Source: Acidobacteriota bacterium
GTDB lineage: Bacteria; Acidobacteriota; Terriglobia; Acidiferrales; UBA7541
Direction of reading: 5' to 3'
Assembly: GCA_021788095.1 (NCBI GenBank)
Contig: JAJYLB010000008.1
Span: 47,663-111,662, forward strand
DNA: 64,000 bases
Below, one piece after another: positions 27,714-37,300 of the stretch (positions within the stretch are counted from its first letter, which is position 1; the number at the start of each line of letters is the position of its first letter). The position numbers and the translations under genes were made by a program. The notes below the pieces were generated by a model that saw only the letters and a list, made by a program, of their open reading frames with translations, made no database searches and had not been told where the DNA came from.

Positions 27714-28937
27714 ATGGCCGGAGTTCTGGAAGGCATTCGTGTGATCGATATGACCGAAGCGATGGCCGGGCCCTGGTGTGCGATGTTGCTCGGCGATTTC
27801 GGCGCGGACGTGATCAAGGTGGAGCGGCCGGGCACGGGCGACCAGGCCCGCGGCTGGGGCCCCCCTTTCGTCGGGTGCGAATCCGCCTATTTCCTCTCCA
27901 ACAACCGCAACAAGCGCTCGATCGCTCTCGATATCAACCACCCCCTGGGCCTCCAGCTCCTTCACCGGCTCATCGCCGGGGCCGACGTCTTTCTCACCAA
28001 CCTCCCGCGCCGCAATTCTCTCGCCGATCGCGGCATCGATTACGCCTCGCTTTCCGCAGACCATCCGCGCCTCATCTACGGCTCGATTTCTGGGTACGGC
28101 TGGAGCGGCCCGCGCGCCCAGTGGCCCGGATACGACCTGATCGCGCAGGCGGAAACCGGGACGATGAGCCTCACCGGCCGGCCCGATGGCGAGCCCATGC
28201 GCTTCCCCATCGCCATCGCCGACGTCACCACCGGCTACAACGCCGCGCTTGGTGTCCTCGCGGCGCTCTGGGCCCGCCAGCGCGATGGCCGCGGCCAGTT
28301 CCTCGAAGTCGCCCTCTTCGATTCCCAACTCGCCTGGCTCGCCAACGTCGGCAGCGGTTTTCTCAACGCCGGCTCCCATCCCCGCCGCTGGGGCAACCAG
28401 CATCCCACGATCGTTCCCTACCAATCCTTTTGCGGCAGCGACGGGCGCCATTTCGTAGTCACGGTGGGGACCCCGGCGCTCTGGGGCCGCTTCTGCCGCG
28501 CCCTCGCCTTGGAAACGACGCTCGGCTCCGACCCTCGTTTCGCGTCGAATGCCGATCGCGTGGCCCACCGCGAGGAACTCATCCGCGCGCTCGAGGAGAT
28601 CTTTCTCTCGCGCCCCGCCGCGGAATGGATCGACCGCCTGCGCGCCGCTGAAGTTCCCGTTGGCCTCGTGCAAACGGTCGAGGAAGCCTTTGCCGATCCG
28701 CAGACCCGGGCCCGCCAGCTCGTCGTCGAACTCCGGCATTCGCGCATCGGTCCCGCGCGCAGCATTGCCAATCCCACGCGCCTTGCCGCAACGCCTCCGA
28801 CCTATCGTTTGCCCCCGCCCGCGCTCGGCGAACATAGCCGCGAAATCCTCGCCGAACTCGGCCTGTCGCCGGAGGAGATCGAAGCCGCCATCGCCGCGGG
28901 CGCCGTTGGCGTCCCGGCCGCCGGCCCCGTCCGCTAG
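27714..28937 (+). CDS. CaiB/BaiF (class III) CoA-transferase
   Basis: The 407-residue protein starts GVLEGIRVIDMTEAMAGPWC and has the family's DFGADVIKVERPG and YGSISGYGWSGP blocks. The catalytic Asp is D170 (IAIADVTTGYNAALGVLAAL). It would move CoA between carboxylic acids; the substrate is unknown. It lies 41 bases upstream of cofE on the same strand and divergent from cofG. A link to F420 chemistry is not known for this family. A role in activating the organic-acid end products of pyrimidine breakdown is possible but unproven. Confidence 0.88.
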   Translation: MAGVLEGIRVIDMTEAMAGPWCAMLLGDFGADVIKVERPGTGDQARGWGPPFVGCESAYFLSNNRNKRSIALDINHPLGLQLLHRLIAGADVFLTNLPRRNSLADRGIDYASLSADHPRLIYGSISGYGWSGPRAQWPGYDLIAQAETGTMSLTGRPDGEPMRFPIAIADVTTGYNAALGVLAALWARQRDGRGQFLEVALFDSQLAWLANVGSGFLNAGSHPRRWGNQHPTIVPYQSFCGSDGRHFVVTVGTPALWGRFCRALALETTLGSDPRFASNADRVAHREELIRALEEIFLSRPAAEWIDRLRAAEVPVGLVQTVEEAFADPQTRARQLVVELRHSRIGPARSIANPTRLAATPPTYRLPPPALGEHSREILAELGLSPEEIEAAIAAGAVGVPAAGPVR

Positions 28938-28978
28938 AGCGTTCCCGCGTGCTAGCCTAGGGGGCATCCAATTCCACG

Positions 28979-29770
28979 ATGGCATCCGACCTGAACGCCA
29001 ACCCAACCACCGTTCCCCTTCGGGCTCCGCTGCGGATCGTTCCACTCGCGGGATTGCCAGAGGTGGCCGTGGGCGACGACCTCGCGCGCCTCATTCGGGA
29101 TGCGACGCGGCAGCAGAAGATCGTCTCGAAGCCAGGGGACATCTTCGTGGTGGCGCAGAAAATCGTGTCCAAGGCGGAAGGGAGAATCGTCCGGCTCGAT
29201 TCGGTTCAACCCTCCGAAAAAGCCGCCCGGTGGGCCGCCGAATACGGGAAGGACCCTCGACTGATCGAACTGGTATTGAGGGAAGCGGCCGGTATCGTGC
29301 GGATGGAACGCGGGGTGATCATCGCCAGGACGCGGCACGGCTTCGTGTGCGCCAATGCGGGCGTGGATCTTTCCAACGCCCCCGAGGGAACGGCGGTGCT
29401 GCTGCCGGAAGATCCGGATCGCTCGGCTCGTGCCCTCCGAAAACAGCTTGGCGAGGCGCTGGGGATCGACGTGGGCGTAATCGTATCCGATACCTTCGGC
29501 CGTCCCTGGCGGGAAGGGTTGGTCAATGTTGCGTTGGGGGTTGCCGGGGTCATGCCGCTCGTCGATTACCGGGGCCGGCGCGACGCGCAGGGGAAGAAGC
29601 TTCAAGCCACCGTGGTCGCCCTGGCGGACGAGCTTGCGGCCGCGAGCGGGCTGGTGATGGGGAAGCTCGACCGCGTGCCGGTGGCGATTCTCGAAGGCCT
29701 GCCCGTAGGCGAAACGACGGGAAGCGGGCGCGACCTCATCCGGCCAACGGAAGAGGATTTGTTTCGGTAG
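28979..29770 (+). CDS. cofE: Coenzyme F420-0:L-glutamate ligase
   Basis: CofE adds gamma-linked glutamates to F420-0 using GTP. The 263-residue protein shows GDIFVVAQKIVSKAEGR, RTRHGFVCANAGVDLSN, LPEDPDRSARALR and VIVSDTFGRPWREGLVNVA, which are diagnostic. It is the short CofE form and lacks the nitroreductase-like domain fused in actinobacterial FbiB. It converges with cdd, leaving three bases between the stop codons. Together with cofGHDC it completes the set of recognised F420 assembly genes in this window. Confidence 0.94.
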   Translation: MASDLNANPTTVPLRAPLRIVPLAGLPEVAVGDDLARLIRDATRQQKIVSKPGDIFVVAQKIVSKAEGRIVRLDSVQPSEKAARWAAEYGKDPRLIELVLREAAGIVRMERGVIIARTRHGFVCANAGVDLSNAPEGTAVLLPEDPDRSARALRKQLGEALGIDVGVIVSDTFGRPWREGLVNVALGVAGVMPLVDYRGRRDAQGKKLQATVVALADELAAASGLVMGKLDRVPVAILEGLPVGETTGSGRDLIRPTEEDLFR

Positions 29771-29773
29771 AAG

Positions 29774-30166
29774 CTAAAGCGATCGATTGTCGAAAGGGAA
29801 GGGAAGCAGGTCCTTCATGCGATGCACGGTGACCTCGCCCTGCAAGTTCGCGAGGACGACGGCCACGTCACCGCACATCTCCCAGATGATTTGCCGGCAA
29901 GCTCCGCAAGGGGGCGTGAGCCGCTCGGCCGCCGTGACGACCGAGATGGCGTCGAATTCGCGCGCGCCTTCCGAGATCGCCTTGAAGATGGCCACGCGCT
30001 CGGCGCAGATCGTGAGCCCATAACTCGCGTTTTCGACGTTGCAACCGGTCCATATCCGGCCGTCGCGCCCGCGCAGCGCCGCACCCACGTGGAATTTCGA
30101 AAACGGGGCGAGCGCGTTTTCCCGCGCCCGCCGCGCCGCGTCGATCAGTTCCTGGTAGTCGCTCAC
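29774..30166 (-). CDS. cdd: Cytidine deaminase
   Basis: The enzyme deaminates cytidine and deoxycytidine to uridine forms. The 130-residue homotetrameric-type protein has the zinc site C54-A-E (TICAERVAIF) and PPCGACRQ (C87, C90), plus substrate-binding GCNVENASYG. GTG 30166 overlaps the punA stop (GTGA), so translation is coupled. It is the last gene of nupC - punA - cdd and yields uridine for Pdp. Confidence 0.95.
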   Translation of the reverse strand: MSDYQELIDAARRARENALAPFSKFHVGAALRGRDGRIWTGCNVENASYGLTICAERVAIFKAISEGAREFDAISVVTAAERLTPPCGACRQIIWEMCGDVAVVLANLQGEVTVHRMKDLLPFPFDNRSL

Positions 30167-31068
30167 TTCCTCTCCTCCGTTGGCGCCGGAATCGCGTTGA
30201 CCCGCTCGCGGGAAAGCTCCCGGTGGATTCTCTCGATGACGGCGGCGAGCAGGGCGGAGAGTTTGTCCTTGGCCGCTTCCCCGACCCGCATCACCTCTTC
30301 GTGAACAAGCGGCTGGCTCGAGATTCCCGCGGCCAGGTTGGTCACGCAGGAGATGGCGAGCACGCGGAGACCCGTCTGTCGCGCCGCAATCGCTTCCGGC
30401 ACGGTCGACATACCGACCACATCGGCGCCGAGCGTGCGCAGGGCGCGGATTTCGGCCGGGGTCTCGTAGCTGGGCCCGTGCATGGCGGCGTAGACCCCTT
30501 CGTGCAAGGCGATGCCGAGCCGCTTCGCCTCTTCGAGCGCGATGGCGCGCAGGCTTTTCGAGTACACCTCGCTCATATCGGGAAAGCGAGGGCCGAAGCG
30601 GTCGTCGTTGGGGCCCATCAGCGGATTGGTCGCTTGGAAATTCAGATGATCGCTTAACGCCACCAGCGCGCCTGGCTCGTAATCGGGGTGGATTCCCCCG
30701 GCGGCGTTCGTCAGCACCACGGCCTCCACACCCATCCGGGCGAGCACGCGGGTGGGGAAAGCGACTTCGCGCGCGCTGTAACCTTCGTACACGTGCACCC
30801 GGCCTTCGAGCGCGGCCACGGGAATCCGGTTCGACGTGCCGATCGCCAATCGACCGGCATGGCCGATCACTCCCGAGCGGGGGAAGCTGGGAATCTTTGC
30901 GTAAGGAATCCGCACCGAACCGGAGAGCCGCTCGGCGAAAACCCCCAAACCCGAGCCCAAAACGACGGCGACGCGGGGCCGGAGGCGGGTGCGCGAAAGA
31001 ATGAATTTCGCGGCCCGTGTCGCGCGGGTGAATTCGTCCGTGGCGGAGCGCGACCCGCGGGCGTTCAT
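30163..31068 (-). CDS. punA: Purine-nucleoside phosphorylase (trimeric type)
   Basis: It phosphorolyses inosine, guanosine and deoxy forms to base plus (deoxy)ribose 1-phosphate. The 301-residue protein has VAVVLGSGLGVFAE (phosphate loop), VVLTNAAGGIHPDY, AMHGPSYETPAEIRAL and GADVVGMSTVPE, which define the ~30-kDa trimeric class. ATG 31068 overlaps the nupC stop (ATGA). Its products go to Hpt, GuaD and DeoC. Confidence 0.95.
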   Translation of the reverse strand: MNARGSRSATDEFTRATRAAKFILSRTRLRPRVAVVLGSGLGVFAERLSGSVRIPYAKIPSFPRSGVIGHAGRLAIGTSNRIPVAALEGRVHVYEGYSAREVAFPTRVLARMGVEAVVLTNAAGGIHPDYEPGALVALSDHLNFQATNPLMGPNDDRFGPRFPDMSEVYSKSLRAIALEEAKRLGIALHEGVYAAMHGPSYETPAEIRALRTLGADVVGMSTVPEAIAARQTGLRVLAISCVTNLAAGISSQPLVHEEVMRVGEAAKDKLSALLAAVIERIHRELSRERVNAIPAPTEERK

Positions 31069-32300
31069 CGCAGCATGATCCCGGCAATGGCCGCCGACAT
31101 CAGATTGGCCAAGGTGCCGGCCAGCATGGCCCTCATGCCCAGCCGCGCCAGCTCGGATTTCTTTCCCGGAGCGATGGCGCCGATGGCGCCGAGCTGGATT
31201 CCGATCGAGGTGAAGTTGGCGAAGCCGCACAGGGCGTAGGTGGCGATGACGAACGAGCGATGATCCAGGGTCCCCTGCATCGCCCCGAGGTACTTGAAGG
31301 CGATCAGCTCGTTGAGCACCATGCGCGTGCCCAGCAGGTTGCCGATGTGGCCCGCGTCGTGCCAGGGCACGCCAATCAGCCAGGCCACCGGCGAGAATAT
31401 CCAGCCGAAAATCTGCTCGAAGCTCGAGGGGAAATAGCGGAACCCGTGCTTGAGCAGCTCGCCATGCACGCCGCCCAGAATGGCGTCGCAGAGGTAAATG
31501 ATGGCGATGAAAGCGACGAGCATCGCCGCCACGGCCAGCGCGATGTTCAGACCGTCCATAATGCCCCGCGAGAGGGCGGCCAAAGAGTTGGCGTCCTCGT
31601 CGGACTTCACCACCTCGACCCGGCCCATCGTCTTCGGCTTCTCGGTTTCGGGCAGGAGCATCTTGGCGATGACCAGGGTGCCCGGCGCCGTCATGATCAC
31701 CGCGGTGATCAGGTGCTTGGCCTGGATCCCGAAAGCGATGTAGGCGGCCAGGATGCCTCCCGACACGTGGGCCATGCCCGCGGTCATGATCGTCATCAGC
31801 TCGGAACTGGTCGCCTCCTGGAGGAAGGGCCGGATGGTGAGCGGAGCGGTCGATTGGTCGAGGAAGATGCTCGAAGCCACGTCCACCGATTCGGCGCCGC
31901 TGAGGGAGAGCAGCCAGGCCATCGCTTTCGCGGCTTTCTTGACGATGAAAGGAAGCACACCCCAGTGGTAGAAGAGCGCCGTGAGCGCCGAGATGAAGAT
32001 GATCGTGGGCAGGACCTGGAAGGCGAAGATAAGTCCGAGACTCGAATGCCGCGCCCCGAGCACGCCGAAGACGAACTCCGATCCGTAATAGGAAAACGAG
32101 AGGACCTTGTTGACTCCAGCACCCAGTTCCTGAAACAGCCCTCGGCCCGCTCCCGTATCGAGAACGAAAAAGGCGAAAGCGATCTGCAGGCTCAAGCCCC
32201 ACAAAACGATTTTGAGTTTGATGGCTCGCCGGTGCGTCGAAAACAGATAGCAACCGCCCAGAATGGCCAGGATGCCGAGAATTCCGGTGAAACGTCCCAC
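31065..32300 (-). CDS. nupC: Concentrative nucleoside transporter (CNT/NupC family)
   Basis: The 411-residue inner-membrane permease has many hydrophobic segments and the CNT signature region GAESVDVASSIFLDQSTAPL, followed by TIRPF. In the C-terminal part, ALCGFANFTSIGIQLGAIGA matches the conserved CNT re-entrant region. It takes up nucleosides with H+ or Na+. GTG 32300 is chosen because GGGAGG precedes it and the first membrane segment begins within ten residues; the longer frame is not conserved. The tight coupling with punA and cdd shows that it supplies them. Confidence 0.93.
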   Translation of the reverse strand: MGRFTGILGILAILGGCYLFSTHRRAIKLKIVLWGLSLQIAFAFFVLDTGAGRGLFQELGAGVNKVLSFSYYGSEFVFGVLGARHSSLGLIFAFQVLPTIIFISALTALFYHWGVLPFIVKKAAKAMAWLLSLSGAESVDVASSIFLDQSTAPLTIRPFLQEATSSELMTIMTAGMAHVSGGILAAYIAFGIQAKHLITAVIMTAPGTLVIAKMLLPETEKPKTMGRVEVVKSDEDANSLAALSRGIMDGLNIALAVAAMLVAFIAIIYLCDAILGGVHGELLKHGFRYFPSSFEQIFGWIFSPVAWLIGVPWHDAGHIGNLLGTRMVLNELIAFKYLGAMQGTLDHRSFVIATYALCGFANFTSIGIQLGAIGAIAPGKKSELARLGMRAMLAGTLANLMSAAIAGIMLR

Positions 32301-32520
32301 TCCGGTTGCCTCCCTTCGCGCGTCGGGGGCCGCGGGCACGTCGGCGCGCGCCCCGCATTGTAATGCAAAGCGGCGAACGATCGCGCGGAATTTCTCGATC
32401 GCCTGGCGGCTGCCCGCGCCTCGAAGCCGGAAGGGATCGAGAGCCGTTTCTCCCAGGGGGAGGCTCCGGCCCCCGAACCGGGGGGCTTCCGAGCCTGCTG
32501 TTAGGGGGCGGGGTAGACCG

Positions 32521-34002
32521 TTAATGGCCTGGGGACGGCGTGGCCACGTGCAGGCTGCGGAGGACGCGGCGGCCATACGCCCTGGCTTGCGAGAGGATCT
32601 CCGGGACGTCGAGGGTGGTCAGCCTGCCGTCGAGCATCACGGGCTTGCCGGCGACGAAGACGTCCTTCACGTCGCTCGCTTCGAGCGCGTAGACGATCTG
32701 GGAATAGACGTTGTAGAGCGGCACGCCGTGGGCCTCGTCGAGCGAAAGGAACGCCAAATCGGCTTTCTTGCCCACTTCGATCGAGCCGATTTCCTTTTCC
32801 ATATGCAGCGCCCGCGCGCCGTCACTCGTCGCGAGCGCGAGCGCCTGCTCGGCGGGCATGGCCGTGGGATCCATGGTCGCGTCTTTCTGGAGTTCGGCGG
32901 CGAAATAGATTTGGCGCAGCATGTCCAGATTGTTGTTGCTGGCGGCGCCGTCGGTGCCGAGACCCGCCGGGACGCCCGCGGCGATCCATTGCGTCACTGG
33001 CGCCATGCCGTCGGCCAATTTCAAATTGCTCGATGGGTTATAGACGCAGCCCACATCGTGCCGGGCAAGCAGGCGCAGATCGGCGGCATCCGTCCAGACG
33101 CAATGCGCCGCGGTGAGGTTGGGCGCGAGAACGCCCAGCGAATCGAGATAGGCGACCGGGGTCATGTGGTGCTCGCGCAGGCTGTCGGCCACTTCCTTCT
33201 TCGTTTCCGATAGGTGAATCAGCAGCGGGACGCCGAGCTGGCGCGAGAGCGCGGCCGATTCCCTCAGATCGGGGCCGGAAACCGTATAAATAGCGTGCGG
33301 GGCGATGGCCGGCGTGATGAGCGAATCGCCGCGCCACTGGGCGACGAATCGGTGGATGTAAGCGAAGGCCTCGGCCGGGGTTTTGTTATCGGGGGCGGGG
33401 AATCCAATCACCGTTTCGCCCAGAACGGCGCGCATGCCAGCTTGCTTCACCACGGCCGCGATGTCGCTTTCGAAGTAATACATGTCGGCGAAGGTGGTGG
33501 TGCCGCTTTCGATCATCTCCACCATGCCCAAGCGCGTGCCTTCCCGAACGAAGGCCGGCGTCACGTTTCTAGCTTCGGCGGGGAAGATGTAATCTTGCAG
33601 CCAATTTTGCAGGTTTTCGTCGTCGCCCAGGCCGCGAAACAGCGTCATCGCGGCGTGGGTGTGGCCGTTGATGAGGCCGGGAATCAGGACGCCGTCGCGC
33701 AACTCGAGCCGATGCGCGGGTTGATAGCGCGACTCGACCGAGGCGGCGCTGCCGACGCCCACAATCGTATCGCGGCGAATCGCCACCGCCCCATCGTGAA
33801 TCACGCGGCGATGGGGATCCATGGTCACGACGATGGGACCGGCGATCACCCAATCCGCAGGCTGAAGCGCGGCCGAGGCCGCCGGGGCGCCCCGGCGTCC
33901 GGCCGTCTGACTGCCCGCAACGGCCCAGCCGGCGAGAGCCAACCCCAGCCCTAGCAGGATCAGCCCCAGGCCCGCCCTCGAAACGCTTTTGCGTCGCCGC
34001 AC
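32521..34002 (-). CDS. Exported amidohydrolase, MTA/SAH (adenosine) deaminase-like
   Basis: The 493-residue protein has a basic n-region and a hydrophobic stretch at about residues 10-30, suggesting a membrane anchor or signal peptide. The amidohydrolase domain follows: H114 and H116 (INGHTHAAMT), APHAIYTVS, LLIHLSETKKE, AHCVWTD and GLGTDGAASNNNLDML. It resembles 5'-methylthioadenosine/S-adenosylhomocysteine deaminases. GTG 34002 follows GAGGG. It is 220 bases upstream of nupC on the same strand. Deaminating adenosine-type nucleosides outside the membrane before NupC uptake is a reasonable inference; the substrate could equally be another aminopurine or a triazine-like compound. Confidence 0.8.
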   Translation of the reverse strand: MRRRKSVSRAGLGLILLGLGLALAGWAVAGSQTAGRRGAPAASAALQPADWVIAGPIVVTMDPHRRVIHDGAVAIRRDTIVGVGSAASVESRYQPAHRLELRDGVLIPGLINGHTHAAMTLFRGLGDDENLQNWLQDYIFPAEARNVTPAFVREGTRLGMVEMIESGTTTFADMYYFESDIAAVVKQAGMRAVLGETVIGFPAPDNKTPAEAFAYIHRFVAQWRGDSLITPAIAPHAIYTVSGPDLRESAALSRQLGVPLLIHLSETKKEVADSLREHHMTPVAYLDSLGVLAPNLTAAHCVWTDAADLRLLARHDVGCVYNPSSNLKLADGMAPVTQWIAAGVPAGLGTDGAASNNNLDMLRQIYFAAELQKDATMDPTAMPAEQALALATSDGARALHMEKEIGSIEVGKKADLAFLSLDEAHGVPLYNVYSQIVYALEASDVKDVFVAGKPVMLDGRLTTLDVPEILSQARAYGRRVLRSLHVATPSPGH

Positions 34003-34372
34003 ATTTCCCTCGGAATTTCCGCCGTGGACTCCGGTCCGGTCAAAAACATACGCCGGATCGTCCCGGAAGGCAATCGGCAGCCTTGCCTGCTGGATCGCAC
34101 CAGCTTCGAGACGAGCCGTACGCGGCAGGTTGGCGGGTTGGGTTAGGGTCACGCCAACATTTAACCCTGGTTCATGCGCCGGTCATTTTGCGTACATCTT
34201 TTTGATCCAGACTTGCCCTCTCGACGGACGGTGATTTTGGTGATTTTGGTCTTGCCCGGCGCGGCCGGCGGGACTAGACTCCTACCCGTCGTGCGCTGGC
34301 AATCGCCGGCGCGCGCAGGGTGTTTTCCTCGGACGATTTTTCGTCCGCTTGCGGGCAGCAAGGGAGGAGTTC
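34003..34372. other. 370-bp divergent spacer, amidohydrolase/TonB receptor
   Basis: It should carry promoters for both flanking genes. I see a short direct repeat GTGATTTTG-GTGATTTTG (about 34229-34246) and a strong AGGGAGGAG before the receptor start. There is no gene and no recognisable riboswitch. Confidence 0.5.
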
Positions 34373-37300
34373 ATGAGGCAAGAAGCAAAGATATCTATTT
34401 TCTCGGAAGGAATTTGTGCGCTGGGGATCAGAGCGGCGGCGTGGGTGGGAATCGCCCTGCTCTTCCTGCTGGCTTTCGCTCCGCGGCCGGCGCGGGCCCA
34501 GCAAGCTCTGGGAACGATCAACGGGACGGTCACCGACACCTCAGGTGGGGTGGTGCCGGGGGCAACCGTGAAGGCGGTGAATACCGGCACGAACCTGACG
34601 GTCACGGCGGTGACGCAGAAAGACGGATCGTTCAGCATCGTCAACTTGCCGATCGGCACCTACGCGGTGACGATTACCAAAGCGGCCTTCAAGACGGTGG
34701 TCCACAGCGAGATTCTGGTTCAGGGCAACCGCGCCACCACCGTCAATACTGTCATCCAGCCGGGCGCCGTCTCGGCGACCGTCACCGTGTCCGCCACGCC
34801 TCTGCTCAACCAGACCGACACGACGAACGGCTACGTGCTTGGCTCGCATCTGGTGAACACGGCGCCGCTGGGCACGGGCAGCTTCACCCAACTCGCCACG
34901 CTCGCTCCGGGCGTCAGCGCCGATCTGCTGAGCGGATCGGGCAGCAACGCCGGCCTCGGCAACCAGGAAATCTGGGCGAACGGCCAGCGCGACACCAGCA
35001 ACAGCGTGTCGTTCAACGGCGTCACGGGCACCAACGTTTTCAATGGCAAAACCTCCAGCTCGGTTTCGGAAAGCCGGTACGTCCTGAACACCAACGAGCA
35101 ATTCCTCCCCGGCGGCCAGATTCAGACGAACACCTCCGTCTATGACGCCATCGGCCAGGGCTTGCCCACACCGCCGCAGGAAACGATCGAAGAACTCCAC
35201 GTGCAGACCTCGATGTACGATGCCTCCCAAGGCGCCAATAGCGGGGCGCACATCTCCGTCGTCACGAAATCCGGCACGAACGATTTCCACGGTGAAGCCT
35301 ACGAATACCATCAGACCGACGCCTGGGACGCGAACCAGTTTTTCCTGAACGCCGCCGGCATTGCGCGCCCGCCCCTACACCGCAATACGTTCGGAGGTCT
35401 GTTCGGCGGGCCGATCGTCCACAACAAGATTTTCTTCTTCGGTTCCTATCAGGGCCAGCGCGTGAGCGACGCCTTCAACGGCGCGACCCGGGGCGTGAGC
35501 GTCCCGATCGGGCTGACGAACGACCGCAGCGAGTCGACGCTCATCAATCTGGTCAATTCCGATTACGGTACCAGCATCACCGCTTCCGATGTCGATCCGG
35601 TGGCCCTGAAGCTGATGCAGGCCAAAACGTCGAGGGGAGGTTACCTGGTGCCCTCGGAGACGATCAGCGACCCGAACCAGCAGTCGGCACTGGGCTATAA
35701 CGCCTTCGAGCAAGGCCCGCCGAGCACGTTCAAGGCCGATCAAGTCAACGCGAATACCGACTTCACATTCGGCCAGCGCGATCGCTTCTCGGAAAAATAT
35801 TATTTTCAGAACAATCCCTCGACCAGCCCGTTCGCCGTGAGCGACGTGCTCGGTTTCCCGCAGGAACTCCGGGCGGGCAGCCAGGTGGCCTCGCTCGACA
35901 ACATCTTCACGCCAACCGCCAACACCTCCTGGGAGCAGCGCCTCGGCTTCGTCCGCGAAACCGCCTACGCCCACACGGGCCAGGCCTTCACTCCGCAGTC
36001 GATGGGCTTGAACATTCTGGGCAGCAGCATTTTCCCGGGAATCGTCGTGAATTATGCAAACACGAATACCTACGGTGGCTTTGGCATCGGCCCTTCGAAT
36101 AACTTCGCCAATGCCGGCGTCTTCCAGAACCAGTTCGAGGGCGAAAGCAATTTCACGTGGCTACACGGAATCCACAACCTGTCCTTTGGCGTGGTCTACG
36201 ACTACGGCCAGCTCAACGTGGTCAATAAGGAAAACCAGGTAGCCACCTTCAACTTCAATAACTTCCCGGATTTCTTCACCGGAACGATCGCCGGACGCAG
36301 CGGCGGCACCTTGCTCGACGGCGAAACCAACCGCTACTATCGCTACAAGCAGCTAGGCCTCTACGCGCAGGACCAGCTCCACGTTCGCAGCAATCTGACG
36401 GTGGACCTGGGGCTTCGCTGGGACTGGGATGGTCCTCTCAACGAGAAAAACGGCTTGCTCACGAGTTTCTATCCGCAGGATTACTCCTACGACTTAGCCA
36501 CGGACACGATCAACAACATCGGCCTGGTGGTCGCTGGAAACAACAAACAATTCTGCGCGCAGAAAGAGCCTTATTGCGTGAGCGATTCCACGCTCACCGG
36601 CCGCCAGTGGATGTTCGAGCCGCGGATCGGCCTTGCGTGGAGCCCGAGCTTCGTCAAGAACTTCGTGGTGCGCGCCGGCTTCGGCCTTTACGCCGATCGC
36701 GGCGAATTCTTTACCGAACTTTCGCCCAGCGCCGGCCTTGGCATCAGCGGACCCTTCGGCGTGACCACGGAAGAACCGTTCACCGTACCCTTCAATGCGT
36801 CTTGCTATGGCGAGCAGTGCCTTTCGGGCAATCCTTTCGGCACCGCTGCGCCCCCTCTCCCGCCCAGCAACTTTTCCGCAGTCAAGTCGCTCGTTTACAA
36901 CCAGTCGGGCCTGAGCGGCTGCGCGGAGCCGGTCACACCCACGTGCACGCCGACCGGCTACGCGAATTTCGCTTTCCTCTTCGGTGGCTACGATCCCCGC
37001 AACACCCTCCCGTACTCGGAGAACTGGACGCTGGACTTCCAGTGGCAGCCTCTCAACAGCCTGATGGTGGACATCGGCTACGTGGGCAACCGCGGGCTGC
37101 ATGAACTGCTCCCGATCCCGTTCAATCAGCCGCTCATTGCCACGCCGCAGCACCCGGTGAATGGCCAAATTTATTCCTACGGGTTCCAGGCGACCGACGT
37201 GAACGGCAATCCGCTCGCCACCGAGCAGGTGATGACGACCATCGGCCCCTACTCGTTCTCGGACGGCAACACGGCGCTTCGCGTGCCGTATATCGGCTAC

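Noticed and set aside
30163..32358. Single 731-codon minus-strand frame joining punA to upstream sequence
   Set aside because: Only the part after 31068 encodes PunA; the upstream part lies in the wrong frame of nupC, which has its own membrane-protein pattern and an ATGA overlap.
34003..34372. Purine or other riboswitch upstream of the second TonB receptor
   Set aside because: No conserved three-way-junction core or terminator arrangement could be drawn; only a short direct repeat is present.
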